In this document: positions 56,387 through 64,000 of the stretch, in pieces
How positions within the stretch are numbered: position 1 is the first letter of the stretch
How the letters are laid out: each line of letters opens with the position of its first letter
Origin: Basilea psittacipulmonis DSM 24701
GTDB lineage: Bacteria; Pseudomonadota; Gammaproteobacteria; Burkholderiales; Burkholderiaceae_B
Assembly: GCF_000743945.1 (NCBI RefSeq)
Contig: NZ_CP009238.1
Coordinates: 124,001 to 188,000, forward strand
Direction of reading: 5' to 3'
DNA length: 64,000 bases
Translations under genes and position numbers: made by a program
Notes under the pieces: generated by a model
What the model was told of the DNA's origin: nothing
Database searches by the model: none
The model's input: only the letters and a program-made list of their open reading frames with translations

Positions 56387-57709
56387 CTAAGCGGTAGTAG
56401 AGGGAGGGTGGTGCTGATCGAGTTGCGTAATCTGTTGTTTTTGAGATATTAATAACAAGATGCCAGGAATGGCCATCATAATGGTAAAAACAAAGAATAA
56501 GGGCCAGCCCCAGTCTTGAACGATAAAACCTGAAATGGATGATAGGTACACTCGGCCGATGGAGGCCAAAGCAGATAAAAGGGCGAACTGCGTGGCGGTG
56601 TAGGTTTGGTGACATAGCAACATGATAAATGCAACGAATGCAGCCGTCCCCATGCCTCCGCAAATATTTTCAATTCCAATGGCACCAATGAGGTAGTAGG
56701 ATTTTGGCCAATGATCAAGGCCAATTTGCGTTAACATCCATGTGAGGGGATCGTTAGGATAAAGCGATAAAACCCAGTAAACGAGGTTTGAAACCGCTTG
56801 CAAGATGCCAAAGATAATGAGTGAACGGTAAATCCCCCATTTGCTCGTTAAGGCCCCACCGATGAATGCCCCTAAAATGGATGCAATCACCCCAAAAATC
56901 TTATTAACCAAGCCAACTTCTGCTTGTGAAAATTCCATATATCGGACTAAAAACGCAATGGAGATGGAGCCTGCAAACGCATCGCCTAGTTTGTAAAGAA
57001 TAATGGTCAGCAATAGGATGATGGCCCCTTTGCGACTGAAAAATTCTTTTAAGGGCAGTAAAAAAGAATCTTGTAAGGTTCTGGGTGAAAGAATGGGTTT
57101 GAGTTTGGGGGCGATAAGGGTGATCAACATCAATACCAACATAGCCAATGCCATGATTTTGTAGGTGTTGTTCCATCCTAATCCCAAACCATCTTGGGTG
57201 TCTGCCATGATAAAAGCGTATCCACCCGAAAGAATCATTCCTAATCGATATCCTAATACTCGAATGGCGGCTCCTGGTGCCATTTCATGGTCAAGTAATA
57301 CTTCGCGACTATAGGCATCGAACGCAATGTCTTGTGTGGCCGATAAAAAGCCGATAATCACGGCAACAATCGCCATTTGTAAAAGATGTTCATGCGGATT
57401 TAACATCCCCATGTAAAAAATGGAAACAGCTAAGAGTAGTTGGGAAGCGATTATCCAAGAACGTCGGTGATCCAAAAAGCGGATATGGTAATGGTCAACT
57501 AAAGGGGCCCATAAAAATTTAAAGGTATAGGCAGAACCGACTAAGGTGAGTAGGCCAATGGATTTAATATCGGTGCCACTGCTGGTGGTCCAAGCTTGCA
57601 AAGAACCTGCCGTTAAAGCAAGCGGTAAGCCACTGGATACGCCTAAAAATAATAAAGGCAGGACACGAGGGCTTAGATAAGGTTTTAACCAAGATAGCAG
57701 ATAAGACAT
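56387..57709 (-). CDS. ampG: AmpG-family muropeptide permease
   Basis: The protein has 440 residues and twelve to fourteen helices. The family N-terminal part LPLLFLGVSSGLPLALTAGSLQAW, the FKFLWAPLVDHYHI segment and QDIAFDAYSREVL (quoted in part) are diagnostic of AmpG. It imports GlcNAc-anhydroMurNAc peptides for peptidoglycan recycling. Downstream, with a 3-base gap, is the MnmM-like methyltransferase, and upstream is xthA. Confidence 0.93.
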   Translation of the reverse strand: MSYLLSWLKPYLSPRVLPLLFLGVSSGLPLALTAGSLQAWTTSSGTDIKSIGLLTLVGSAYTFKFLWAPLVDHYHIRFLDHRRSWIIASQLLLAVSIFYMGMLNPHEHLLQMAIVAVIIGFLSATQDIAFDAYSREVLLDHEMAPGAAIRVLGYRLGMILSGGYAFIMADTQDGLGLGWNNTYKIMALAMLVLMLITLIAPKLKPILSPRTLQDSFLLPLKEFFSRKGAIILLLTIILYKLGDAFAGSISIAFLVRYMEFSQAEVGLVNKIFGVIASILGAFIGGALTSKWGIYRSLIIFGILQAVSNLVYWVLSLYPNDPLTWMLTQIGLDHWPKSYYLIGAIGIENICGGMGTAAFVAFIMLLCHQTYTATQFALLSALASIGRVYLSSISGFIVQDWGWPLFFVFTIMMAIPGILLLISQKQQITQLDQHHPPSTTA

Positions 57710-57721
57710 GCCGAGTCGCCT

Positions 57722-58513
57722 TTAGGTCAAAGACCAATCATAGTCAATTGTTAAAGGGGCGTGGTCAGAAAAACGCTTATCTCTGTATATCGAGGTTTGG
57801 CGAGCCGCTTTGGCAATGCCAGGCGTGCCGATTTGATAGTCAATTCGCCATCCTACATTTTTTGCCCAAGCTTGTCCGCGATTACTCCACCACGTGTATT
57901 CATCAGGGTTTGGGTTGAGTTGACGAAAAATATCCACGAATCCGCGACGCGTCAATAAATCGTCTATCCAAGCACGTTCTTCTGGCGTAAAACCAGAGTT
58001 TTTAAGGTTGCCTTTCCAATTTTTGATATCAATTTCTTTATGGGCGATATTCCAATCACCGCAAATTAAATAGTTGTGGCCGGTTTTTTGATAATCTTCC
58101 ATCATGGCATCGATCCAAGGATCAAATTCTGCTAAAAATCGGAATTTGGCGGCTTGACGTTCTTCACTACTGGAGCCAGAAGGCAGATAGGCACTGATAA
58201 TGGTGAGATTCGGCCAAGTGGCTTTAATGAGACGGCCCTCAGGATCGAATTCTTTGCTCCCCATCCCGATAGATAAGGTGTCAGGAGCTTGTTTGGTGTA
58301 TAGGCCCACGCCACTATACCCTTTCTTTTCGGCATGGCAAAAAGCACCTTGGTAATCTAATGGATGGCGTAATGACTCAGTTAAGTCGGGGTCGCTGATT
58401 TTGATTTCTTGTAAACAGACGACATCGGCTTGATGTTCGGCTAACCAATCGAAAAAATCTTTTTTCACGGCAGAACGAATGCCATTGACATTGACACTGG
58501 TAATTCTTAACAA
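57722..58513 (-). CDS. xthA: Exodeoxyribonuclease III
   Basis: The protein has 263 residues, an AP endonuclease/exonuclease of the EEP fold. ITSVNVNGIRSAVKK, CLQEIKISDPD with the metal Glu, YSGVGLYTK, ICGDWNIAHKEIDIKN, the WRIDYQIGT segment and FSDHAPLTIDY with the catalytic His are in the usual order. It acts at abasic sites. AGGAGACTT precedes the start. It lies 12 bases before ampG in one direction. Confidence 0.96.
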   Translation of the reverse strand: MLRITSVNVNGIRSAVKKDFFDWLAEHQADVVCLQEIKISDPDLTESLRHPLDYQGAFCHAEKKGYSGVGLYTKQAPDTLSIGMGSKEFDPEGRLIKATWPNLTIISAYLPSGSSSEERQAAKFRFLAEFDPWIDAMMEDYQKTGHNYLICGDWNIAHKEIDIKNWKGNLKNSGFTPEERAWIDDLLTRRGFVDIFRQLNPNPDEYTWWSNRGQAWAKNVGWRIDYQIGTPGIAKAARQTSIYRDKRFSDHAPLTIDYDWSLT

Positions 58514-58857
58514 AGAAGTCTCCTGTAAATTGGATGGGACATTTTATTTTATCAAGAATATCGCTCAATTCAGGTGAAAGAGTGCTTTGATCAGTGGTAT
58601 GGGCACCATGCGTTCTCGCCTTGTATAAGGTGGGCCATGTTGACGCAGCTTGGTTACCATCGATACCAAGTGAGCTATCGTATCGTATAAGGGGATGACG
58701 GTGAGTGGCTTGCTTTTAGGGCAGGCGAAGTATTGTATAAAGAGGACGGGGCCAGTAAGGTGGGTGGAGGTGATGAGATGAATGTTTTTTTAGGATGAAT
58801 AAATGAATCGCTTGTGATACGCTAATGCGTAGATGGATTAAATGAGGATTAAAAATC
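58514..58857. other. Intergenic region between divergent xthA and the Nif3-family gene
   Basis: No gene is seen in 344 bases. There is one small stem, CTTGGT / ACCAAG, near 58649-58671. The right half is G-rich and C-poor on the + strand. Confidence 0.45.
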
Positions 58858-59643
58858 ATGCAACGTGATGAACTGGTGAACTGGATGAATCAAGCTTTGA
58901 ATATTGGTGCGTGGAAAGACTATGCTCCGAATGGTTTGCAGGTGCAGGGTAAGGCGGACGTGAAAAAAGTATTAGTGAGTGTGACCGCTTCTTTGGCGTG
59001 TTTACAAAAGGCGATCGATATTCAGGCGGATATGGTATTGGTTCATCATGGTTGGTTTTGGAAAGGAGAGGACTATCGAATCGTGGGCCAGCGTTATGAT
59101 CGTATTGCCTTGGCGATTAAACATGATTTGAATGTGGTGGGCTATCATCTGCCTTTGGATGCCCATCCAGTTTGGGGGAATAATGTTCAGTTAGCCGAAC
59201 AATTGGGATTGGATGTGCTGAAAAATGAACAACAAGATCCTTTAATGGTAGGGGAAAGCGAATTGGTTCTTTTGGCGACCCCGAAAAAAGCGGGTGAAGT
59301 GAAACAAATTGAAACACTTTCTGATTTGGCCGTTGTAATAGAACAACGTTTAGGGAGAAGGCCAGTAGTCATTGGTGATGGGTCAAAAATCATTCATCGT
59401 ATCGCCTTATGCACAGGTGGGGCCCAAAGTTTTTACATGGATGCGGTGCATTCTGGAGCGGATGTGTTCATTACGGGAGAAGCGTCAGAGAGGAATTATC
59501 ATGATGCTTTAGAACAAGGCGTGGGCTTTATTTCTGCGGGACATCACGCGACTGAACGATATGGGATTCAAGCTCTCGGTAATGCGATCAAAGCAAGGTT
59601 TGGGCTTGATGTAACTTACTTTGAGCTTGATAACCCTATTTAA
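58858..59643 (+). CDS. Nif3-like dinuclear metal centre protein (YbgI/DUF34)
   Basis: The protein has 261 residues, the usual length of the single-domain form. Metal-binding His/Glu/Asp motifs are LVHHGWFWKGEDYRI, GYHLPLDAHPVWGNN, FITGEASERNYHDA and AGHHATERYG. The family is near universal and forms a hexameric toroid; a role as GTP cyclohydrolase-like or metal chaperone has been suggested, so the true function is open. In Burkholderiales it typically lies next to the petABC region, as here. Confidence 0.93.
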   Translation: MQRDELVNWMNQALNIGAWKDYAPNGLQVQGKADVKKVLVSVTASLACLQKAIDIQADMVLVHHGWFWKGEDYRIVGQRYDRIALAIKHDLNVVGYHLPLDAHPVWGNNVQLAEQLGLDVLKNEQQDPLMVGESELVLLATPKKAGEVKQIETLSDLAVVIEQRLGRRPVVIGDGSKIIHRIALCTGGAQSFYMDAVHSGADVFITGEASERNYHDALEQGVGFISAGHHATERYGIQALGNAIKARFGLDVTYFELDNPI

Positions 59644-59673
59644 AGATTAGATGAGTTAAATAGGGAGATTGAT

Positions 59674-60129
59674 TTATTTGTTTTTCAACAAATCGCGGAT
59701 TTCTTTAAGAAGAGCGATATCTGCTGGATCCGCTGCAGGTGCAGGTGGAGCAGGTGGCTCTTCAAAGTTAGCTCTTGCTTTAGCAACGACTTTAACAAGA
59801 ATGAACACCACGAAAGCCAAAAGAATAAAGTTAATTAGGATGGTAATAAAGTTACCGTAACCTAGGATATTTGCACCTGCGGCAACTAAGGCATCGCGTG
59901 GTTGGTCTAAATTTAATCCTTCTGGCGCACTAAGCACGACAAACATATTGCTAAAATCTACTTTTCCGCCTACCAAGAAACTGATAACTGGCATAAAAAT
60001 ATCTTTTACCAAAGAGTCGATGATTTTACCGAACGCAGCACCGATGATGACACCGACTGCTAAATCCATCATATTGCCTTTAACAGCAAATTTTTTGAAC
60101 TCGGTCAAGAAATTAGAAGCTTTACTCAT
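59674..60129 (-). CDS. mscL: Large-conductance mechanosensitive channel
   Basis: The protein has 151 residues. [40 protein letters not shown] (quoted as [17 protein letters not shown]) is the N-terminal amphipathic helix and pore-lining TM1. A periplasmic loop, TM2 ([20 protein letters not shown]) and a cytosolic helix ending IRDLLKNK follow. It opens under membrane tension to release solutes on osmotic downshock. It converges on the Nif3-family gene and is divergent from petA. Confidence 0.96.
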   Translation of the reverse strand: MSKASNFLTEFKKFAVKGNMMDLAVGVIIGAAFGKIIDSLVKDIFMPVISFLVGGKVDFSNMFVVLSAPEGLNLDQPRDALVAAGANILGYGNFITILINFILLAFVVFILVKVVAKARANFEEPPAPPAPAADPADIALLKEIRDLLKNK

Positions 60130-60260
60130 GTTATTATCCTTATGTTATCCAGATTAAGTCTGGACAGGTTATAATATTGGTTTAAGTTTGAGCCGTTTTT
60201 TTAAAATGACTCGATTGTTAAATCAATTTAACTCATCTAATTCGTAAAGGATATTGCAGA

Positions 60261-60893
60261 ATGAGTCAAGAATCAAATACTAAAGACAGATCGTTTCCAG
60301 AACAGCTACCTGCTGATCCGGATCGTCGTTTCTGGCTGGGTTCAGCCTGTGCGATGGGCGGGGTGGCCGCTGTAGCAACAGCTGTCCCATTTGTCGCATC
60401 GATGACCCCATCTGATCGAGCACGTGCAGCAGGTGCACCTGTTTCTGTCAATCTTTCAACTATTGCACCAGGTACGATGGTCGCTGTTCAGTGGCAAGGT
60501 AAACCTGTGTGGATTATTCACCGTACGCAAGCACAAATTGACGAGCTTCCTAAGCTTGATCATTTGTTGGCTGATCCTAATTCTGATCGTCCAGGATTTA
60601 CGCCACCAGCGGTTAAGAATTATTATCGTTCGCTAAAACCAGAATGGATGGTGTGTATTGGTATCTGTACACACTTAGGCTGTACACCAACGCCTAAGTT
60701 TGTCGTGGGTGCTGCAGAGGGTATGTCTCCTGATTGGCAAGGTGGCTTCTTATGCCCATGCCATGGTTCGGAGTATGACTTGGCAGGACGTGTATTTAAA
60801 AATCAGCCCGCACCTGATAACCTCCTAGTTCCTCCTTATTATTTTGTTGACGATGAGAATATCGTTGTTGGCTTGGATAAAGCTGAGGGCTAA
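60261..60893 (+). CDS. petA: Ubiquinol-cytochrome c reductase, Rieske iron-sulfur subunit
   Basis: The protein has 210 residues. A twin-arginine signal-anchor (R22-R23 in DPDRRFWLGSACAMGG) retains the protein in the inner membrane. The [2Fe-2S] ligands are Cys136 and His138 (CTHLGC) and Cys165 and His168 (CPCHGS), with Cys141-Cys167 as the likely disulfide. It accepts electrons from ubiquinol in the bc1 complex. It is the first gene of petABC. Confidence 0.97.
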   Translation: MSQESNTKDRSFPEQLPADPDRRFWLGSACAMGGVAAVATAVPFVASMTPSDRARAAGAPVSVNLSTIAPGTMVAVQWQGKPVWIIHRTQAQIDELPKLDHLLADPNSDRPGFTPPAVKNYYRSLKPEWMVCIGICTHLGCTPTPKFVVGAAEGMSPDWQGGFLCPCHGSEYDLAGRVFKNQPAPDNLLVPPYYFVDDENIVVGLDKAEG

Positions 60894-60928
60894 ATTGTTT
60901 TTAATCAAAAGTTTGAAAGGAGCCATAA

Positions 60929-62317
60929 ATGGCTAAGGAAAAAGTTGTTACCGCAACAGGGTTCCTCGGGTGGATTGATAGACGTTTCCCATTAATGTCG
61001 ATTTGGAGAGATCACCTTTCTGAATACTACGCACCTAAGAACTTTAATTTTTGGTATTGGTTTGGTTCATTAGCATTGTTAGTGCTAGTGTTGCAGATCG
61101 TCACAGGTATCTTTTTGGTCATGCACTATAAGCCTGACTCAGAACTTGCGTTTTACTCAGTTGAGTATATTATGCGTGAAGTGCCTCTGGGCTGGTTAAT
61201 TCGCTATATGCACTCTACAGGTGCTTCGATGTTCTTCGTCGTGGTGTACCTGCACATGCTAAGAGGTATGCTTTACGGTTCTTATCGTCAGCCTCGTGAA
61301 TTGGTATGGATTTTTGGTGTGGCGATTTTCTTGTGCTTGATGGCAGAAGCGTTCTTTGGTTATTTGTTACCATGGGGTCAGATGTCATATTGGGGTGCAC
61401 AAGTAATTGTGAACTTGTTCTCTGCTATTCCATTTGTGGGTGAAGAGTTATCCGTTTGGATTCGTGGTGACTTTGTTGTATCAGACGCTACATTAAACCG
61501 CTTCTTCTCTTTCCACGTTATCGCTATTCCTTTAGTGTTGCTAGGTTTGGTGGTTGCTCACATTATTGCTTTGCATGAAGTCGGTTCAAATAACCCTGAT
61601 GGCGTTGAGATCAAAGAAAAGAAAAATGCGGAAGGTATTCCTTTAGATGGTATTCCTTTCCATCCTTACTACACCATTCATGATTTGTTAGGTGTGGCAG
61701 GGTTCTTGATTGTATTCTTTGCTATCGTATTCTTCTATCCTACGATGGGTGGCTATTTCTTAGAAGCGAATAACTTCTTACCTGCTAACCCACTCTCAAC
61801 ACCTGAGCATATTGCTCCAGTTTGGTACTTTACGCCATTTTACTCTATGCTTCGTGCAACGACAGATGAGTTTACATGGGTATTGGCGGCAATGGCGATT
61901 GTGTTTGCTATCGGATTGTTGTTCTCTAAGAAAACAAAAGGTGTTTGGAAAATTGTTTGGCCTCTAGTATTGGTTGCGGTTGCAATCGGACTTCGCGTGT
62001 TTGATGCGAAATTCTGGGGTGTAGTCGTTATGGGCGGTACAGTGGTCATTCTAGGGTTCTTACCATGGTTGGATCAATGTGCCGTGAAGTCGATTCGTTA
62101 TCGTCCAAGTTGGCACAAAATCATGTACGCCATCTTTATGGTGAACTTCGTGATTTTAGGCGTGATTGGTACGAAAGCACCGAACCCAACATTGAACTTG
62201 ATTTCACAGACTTGTACGTTGATTTACTTATTGTTCTTCTTCTGCATGCCATTGTGGAGTCGTTGGGGCAAATGCAAACCTGTGCCAGAACGTGTTACTT
62301 TCCATCCACATGCGTAA
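60929..62317 (+). CDS. petB: Cytochrome b of the bc1 complex
   Basis: The protein has 462 residues and about eight membrane helices plus a C-terminal extension. The haem-ligand helices show GWLIRYMHSTGASMFFVVVYLHMLRG and FFSFHVIAIPLVLLGLVVAHIIALHEVGS (quoted as RYMHSTGASMF and FHVIAIPLVLL). The Qo-site sequence here is PVWYFTPFYSMLR rather than the common PEWYF: the Glu of PEWY is Val in this copy. It carries the low- and high-potential haems b. It lies 35 bases after petA. Confidence 0.96.
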   Translation: MAKEKVVTATGFLGWIDRRFPLMSIWRDHLSEYYAPKNFNFWYWFGSLALLVLVLQIVTGIFLVMHYKPDSELAFYSVEYIMREVPLGWLIRYMHSTGASMFFVVVYLHMLRGMLYGSYRQPRELVWIFGVAIFLCLMAEAFFGYLLPWGQMSYWGAQVIVNLFSAIPFVGEELSVWIRGDFVVSDATLNRFFSFHVIAIPLVLLGLVVAHIIALHEVGSNNPDGVEIKEKKNAEGIPLDGIPFHPYYTIHDLLGVAGFLIVFFAIVFFYPTMGGYFLEANNFLPANPLSTPEHIAPVWYFTPFYSMLRATTDEFTWVLAAMAIVFAIGLLFSKKTKGVWKIVWPLVLVAVAIGLRVFDAKFWGVVVMGGTVVILGFLPWLDQCAVKSIRYRPSWHKIMYAIFMVNFVILGVIGTKAPNPTLNLISQTCTLIYLLFFFCMPLWSRWGKCKPVPERVTFHPHA

Positions 62318-62327
62318 GGGGTTAAGA

Positions 62328-63185
62328 ATGAAAAAGTTACTTGCTATATTAGCTTTATGTGTATCTTTTGCTGCCCCATTAGCTCAGGCAGCAGGGCATG
62401 GCGTTAAGTGGGATGAGGCTCCTAACCTTATCCATGATAAAGCGGCCTTGCAAAACGGTGCAAAATTATTTGTGAATTATTGCTTAAACTGTCACAGTGC
62501 AAAAGCTTTGCGTTATAACAATCTAGAAAAGATTGGGTTAACCGATACACAGATTCACGATAATTTGTTGTTTACGGGTAAGAAAGTAGGCGATTTGATG
62601 ACAGTGGCGATGCATGCTGATGATGCACGTGTATGGTTCGGTACAGCACCTCCAGATTTGTCAGTGATGGCTCGTGCTAAAGCTGAAAACTTGGGTGCAC
62701 CAGGTACTGATTATATTTATACGTATCTACGCAGTTTCTATCGTGACAATAGTCGTCCTACAGGCTGGAATAACTTAGTATTCCCGAACGTAGGGATGCC
62801 TAACCCATTCTGGGAACTACAAAGTCCATCTATCGTGACATTCACAAAAGTTCACTTAGATGCTGACGAGAACGGTAAACCAGCTTGGTTCAAAACTGTG
62901 ACTCAGTATGATGAAAAAGGCTACAAACATGTTTTGAGCAATGAGAAGTTGCCAGCCGATTATGCAGGTGGCCCTTCTGAACATCATGAAGTTGAGTATT
63001 TGAACCCAGGTAAACAAGAGGAATTTGACAAAAATGTTGCTGATTTGACCGCCTTTATGGGTTGGATGGCTGAACCTGATCAGGTGTTACGTCATCGAAT
63101 CGGGTATGTCGTGATGGCATTCTTGTTCGTATTCCTGTTTGTATGCTGGAGATTGAACAAGGCCTACTGGAAACACGTTAAGTAG
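62328..63185 (+). CDS. petC: Cytochrome c1 of the bc1 complex
   Basis: The protein has 285 residues. A signal peptide (cleavage after PLAQA) is followed by the haem c motif CLNCH. A distal Met ligand is likely in the VFPNVGMPNPFWEL region, and a C-terminal anchor helix (RIGYVVMAFLFVFLFVCW) holds it to the membrane. It passes electrons to soluble cytochrome c. The ATG at 62328, with AAGGGG upstream, is preferred over the longer frame that overlaps petB. Confidence 0.96.
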   Translation: MKKLLAILALCVSFAAPLAQAAGHGVKWDEAPNLIHDKAALQNGAKLFVNYCLNCHSAKALRYNNLEKIGLTDTQIHDNLLFTGKKVGDLMTVAMHADDARVWFGTAPPDLSVMARAKAENLGAPGTDYIYTYLRSFYRDNSRPTGWNNLVFPNVGMPNPFWELQSPSIVTFTKVHLDADENGKPAWFKTVTQYDEKGYKHVLSNEKLPADYAGGPSEHHEVEYLNPGKQEEFDKNVADLTAFMGWMAEPDQVLRHRIGYVVMAFLFVFLFVCWRLNKAYWKHVK

Positions 63186-63222
63186 GACTTGACGAGTAAG
63201 GTATAATATAAATATATACCAC

Positions 63223-63266
63223 AAAGGTGTTAGTGCCGTGGCATTGACACCTTTATTTTTTCAAGA
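63223..63266 (+). terminator. Terminator between petC and sspA
   Basis: AAAGGTGT with ACACCTTT forms the outer stem and TGCC with GGCA the inner one, followed by ATTTTTTC. It probably lets the pet operon end while sspA has its own promoter. Confidence 0.75.
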
Positions 63267-63295
63267 TTAGATCACTTTAAAAGGATAATTTCATT

Positions 63296-63907
63296 ATGAT
63301 GGTGTTGTATTCGGGTACTTCATGTCCATTTTCTCATCGTTGTCGTTTTGCTTTATATGAGAAAGGCATGGACTTTGAGATTCGTGATGTAGATTTGTAC
63401 GATAAGCCAGAAGAAATTAGTATGATGAACCCTTATGGTCGAGTACCGATTTTGGAAGAACGTGATTTAATTCTTTATGAATCTAATATTATCAATGAGT
63501 ATATTGATGAGCGATTCCCTCATCCAGAGTTGATGCCAACTGATCCCGTATTAAGAGCAAGAACGCGTTTGTTTTTGCATAATTTTGAGCGTGAAATTTT
63601 TTCTCATGTTGCTGTGTTGGAAGACCGTTCGCTAAAAGACGATGAAAAAGTGCTTGAAAAACATCGTAAGGTGATTCGTGATCGCTTGACCCAATTGGCA
63701 CCGATTCTTGCTAAAAGCCGCTTCATGTTAGGTGAAGAGTTTTCTATGTTGGATGTGGCGATTGCTCCATTGTTGTGGCGTTTGGGCTATTACAAAATTG
63801 ATTTGCCAAAATCTGCTGCACCTTTGATGAAGTATGCAGAACGAATTTTCTCAAGACCTGCATTTATTGAGGCGTTGACCCCCTCAGAGAAAATTATGCG
63901 TCGTTAA
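63296..63907 (+). CDS. sspA: Stringent starvation protein A
   Basis: The protein has 203 residues, a glutathione-S-transferase fold protein. The N-terminal thioredoxin-like part is LYSGTSCPFSHRCRFALYEKGM, followed by NPYGRVPILEERDLILYESNIINEYIDERFPHPELMP (quoted as NPYGRVPILEERDL and IINEYIDERFPHP). It binds RNA polymerase and shapes stationary-phase and stress transcription. It sits between petC and sspB, the usual order in betaproteobacteria. Two adjacent ATGs (63296, 63299) are possible. Confidence 0.95.
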   Translation: MMVLYSGTSCPFSHRCRFALYEKGMDFEIRDVDLYDKPEEISMMNPYGRVPILEERDLILYESNIINEYIDERFPHPELMPTDPVLRARTRLFLHNFEREIFSHVAVLEDRSLKDDEKVLEKHRKVIRDRLTQLAPILAKSRFMLGEEFSMLDVAIAPLLWRLGYYKIDLPKSAAPLMKYAERIFSRPAFIEALTPSEKIMRR

Positions 63908-63928
63908 GAAAATGATGTGAATGATACG

Positions 63929-63964
63929 AAAGGGTAGCGATTAAATGTTACCCTTTGTTTTTAT
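63929..63964 (+). terminator. Hairpin with T run between sspA and sspB
   Basis: AAAGGGTA pairs with TACCCTTT around 12 bases, followed by GTTTTTATTT. It may attenuate rather than fully end transcription into sspB. Confidence 0.7.
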
Positions 63965-63976
63965 TTGGAGACGAAT

Positions 63977-64000
63977 ATGTTACCGAGTATGAAACCTTAT
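63977..64000 (+). CDS. sspB: ClpXP protease specificity-enhancing factor SspB, first codons
   Basis: Eight codons are visible (MLPSMKPY) before the window ends, with GGAG ten bases upstream. SspB proteins commonly begin with a short variable part and then KPYLLRALYEW, and sspB follows sspA in this group of bacteria. The call rests mainly on position and these few residues. Confidence 0.7.

Overview
The window looks like a chromosomal piece of a betaproteobacterium of the Burkholderiales, most like the low-GC, small-genome members of the Alcaligenaceae (Taylorella, Pelistega and Basilea types). The evidence is gene content and order: argS / SPOR protein / dsbA, petABC-sspA-sspB, an rplC with the long N-terminus seen in this family, a methylcitrate operon of the acnD-prpF type, and a DUF1840 protein. 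The DNA is visibly AT-rich compared with Bordetella. No tRNA, rRNA, insertion sequence, CRISPR array or integrase was seen.

Layout. 1-7 kb is an accessory, surface-directed region: the end of a Fic protein, a solitary C5-cytosine methyltransferase, a class I methyltransferase with a PF10119-type regulatory domain, and two autotransporter genes. The first autotransporter is split at a run of ten C (coding strand) just before its beta-barrel, as expected of a phase-variable gene read in the OFF state. The second carries a separate one-base frameshift. 7-9.5 kb holds an HxlR regulator divergent from an NAD(P)H-binding protein, and an exported MBL-fold protein whose metal motif is altered. 9.5-10.1 kb holds four tandem copies of an exactly 100-bp unit. 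10-17.5 kb holds argD and the prpB-prpC-acnD-prpF operon (propionate breakdown). 17.5-22.7 kb holds gluQ, metC, argS, a SPOR protein and dsbA. 22.7-27.6 kb holds two copies of a promoter-like/terminator cassette, a large Sec-exported RHS protein ending in a DUF2235 (Tle1-like) lipase domain, and a DUF1840 gene. 28-36 kb holds leuA with a candidate leader peptide, rpoN, prfC, an ACS-family transporter and a periplasmic cyclophilin. 36.3-41.1 kb is an S10 ribosomal operon that lacks rpsJ at its start and stops at rpsQ. 41-50 kb holds dgkA, uvrA, a small outer-membrane barrel, an ornithine cyclodeaminase homologue, a metallophosphoesterase, an MFS transporter and ssb. 50-60 kb holds dgt, aroB, aroK, mrcA, a YtqB/MnmM-like methyltransferase, ampG, xthA, a Nif3-family gene and mscL. 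The window ends with petABC (cytochrome bc1), sspA and the first codons of sspB.

How the parts fit. Most of the window is housekeeping: translation, cell wall, DNA repair, amino acid synthesis and respiration. Two stretches look like interaction functions: the autotransporter/methyltransferase cluster at the left end and the RHS-lipase locus at 23 kb. A recurring oddity is that many intergenic gaps contain tandem or spaced duplications with periods of roughly 100-240 bp, and that non-coding DNA is strongly G-rich and C-poor on the + strand whatever the gene direction. The latter is best explained by replication skew, with + as the leading strand.
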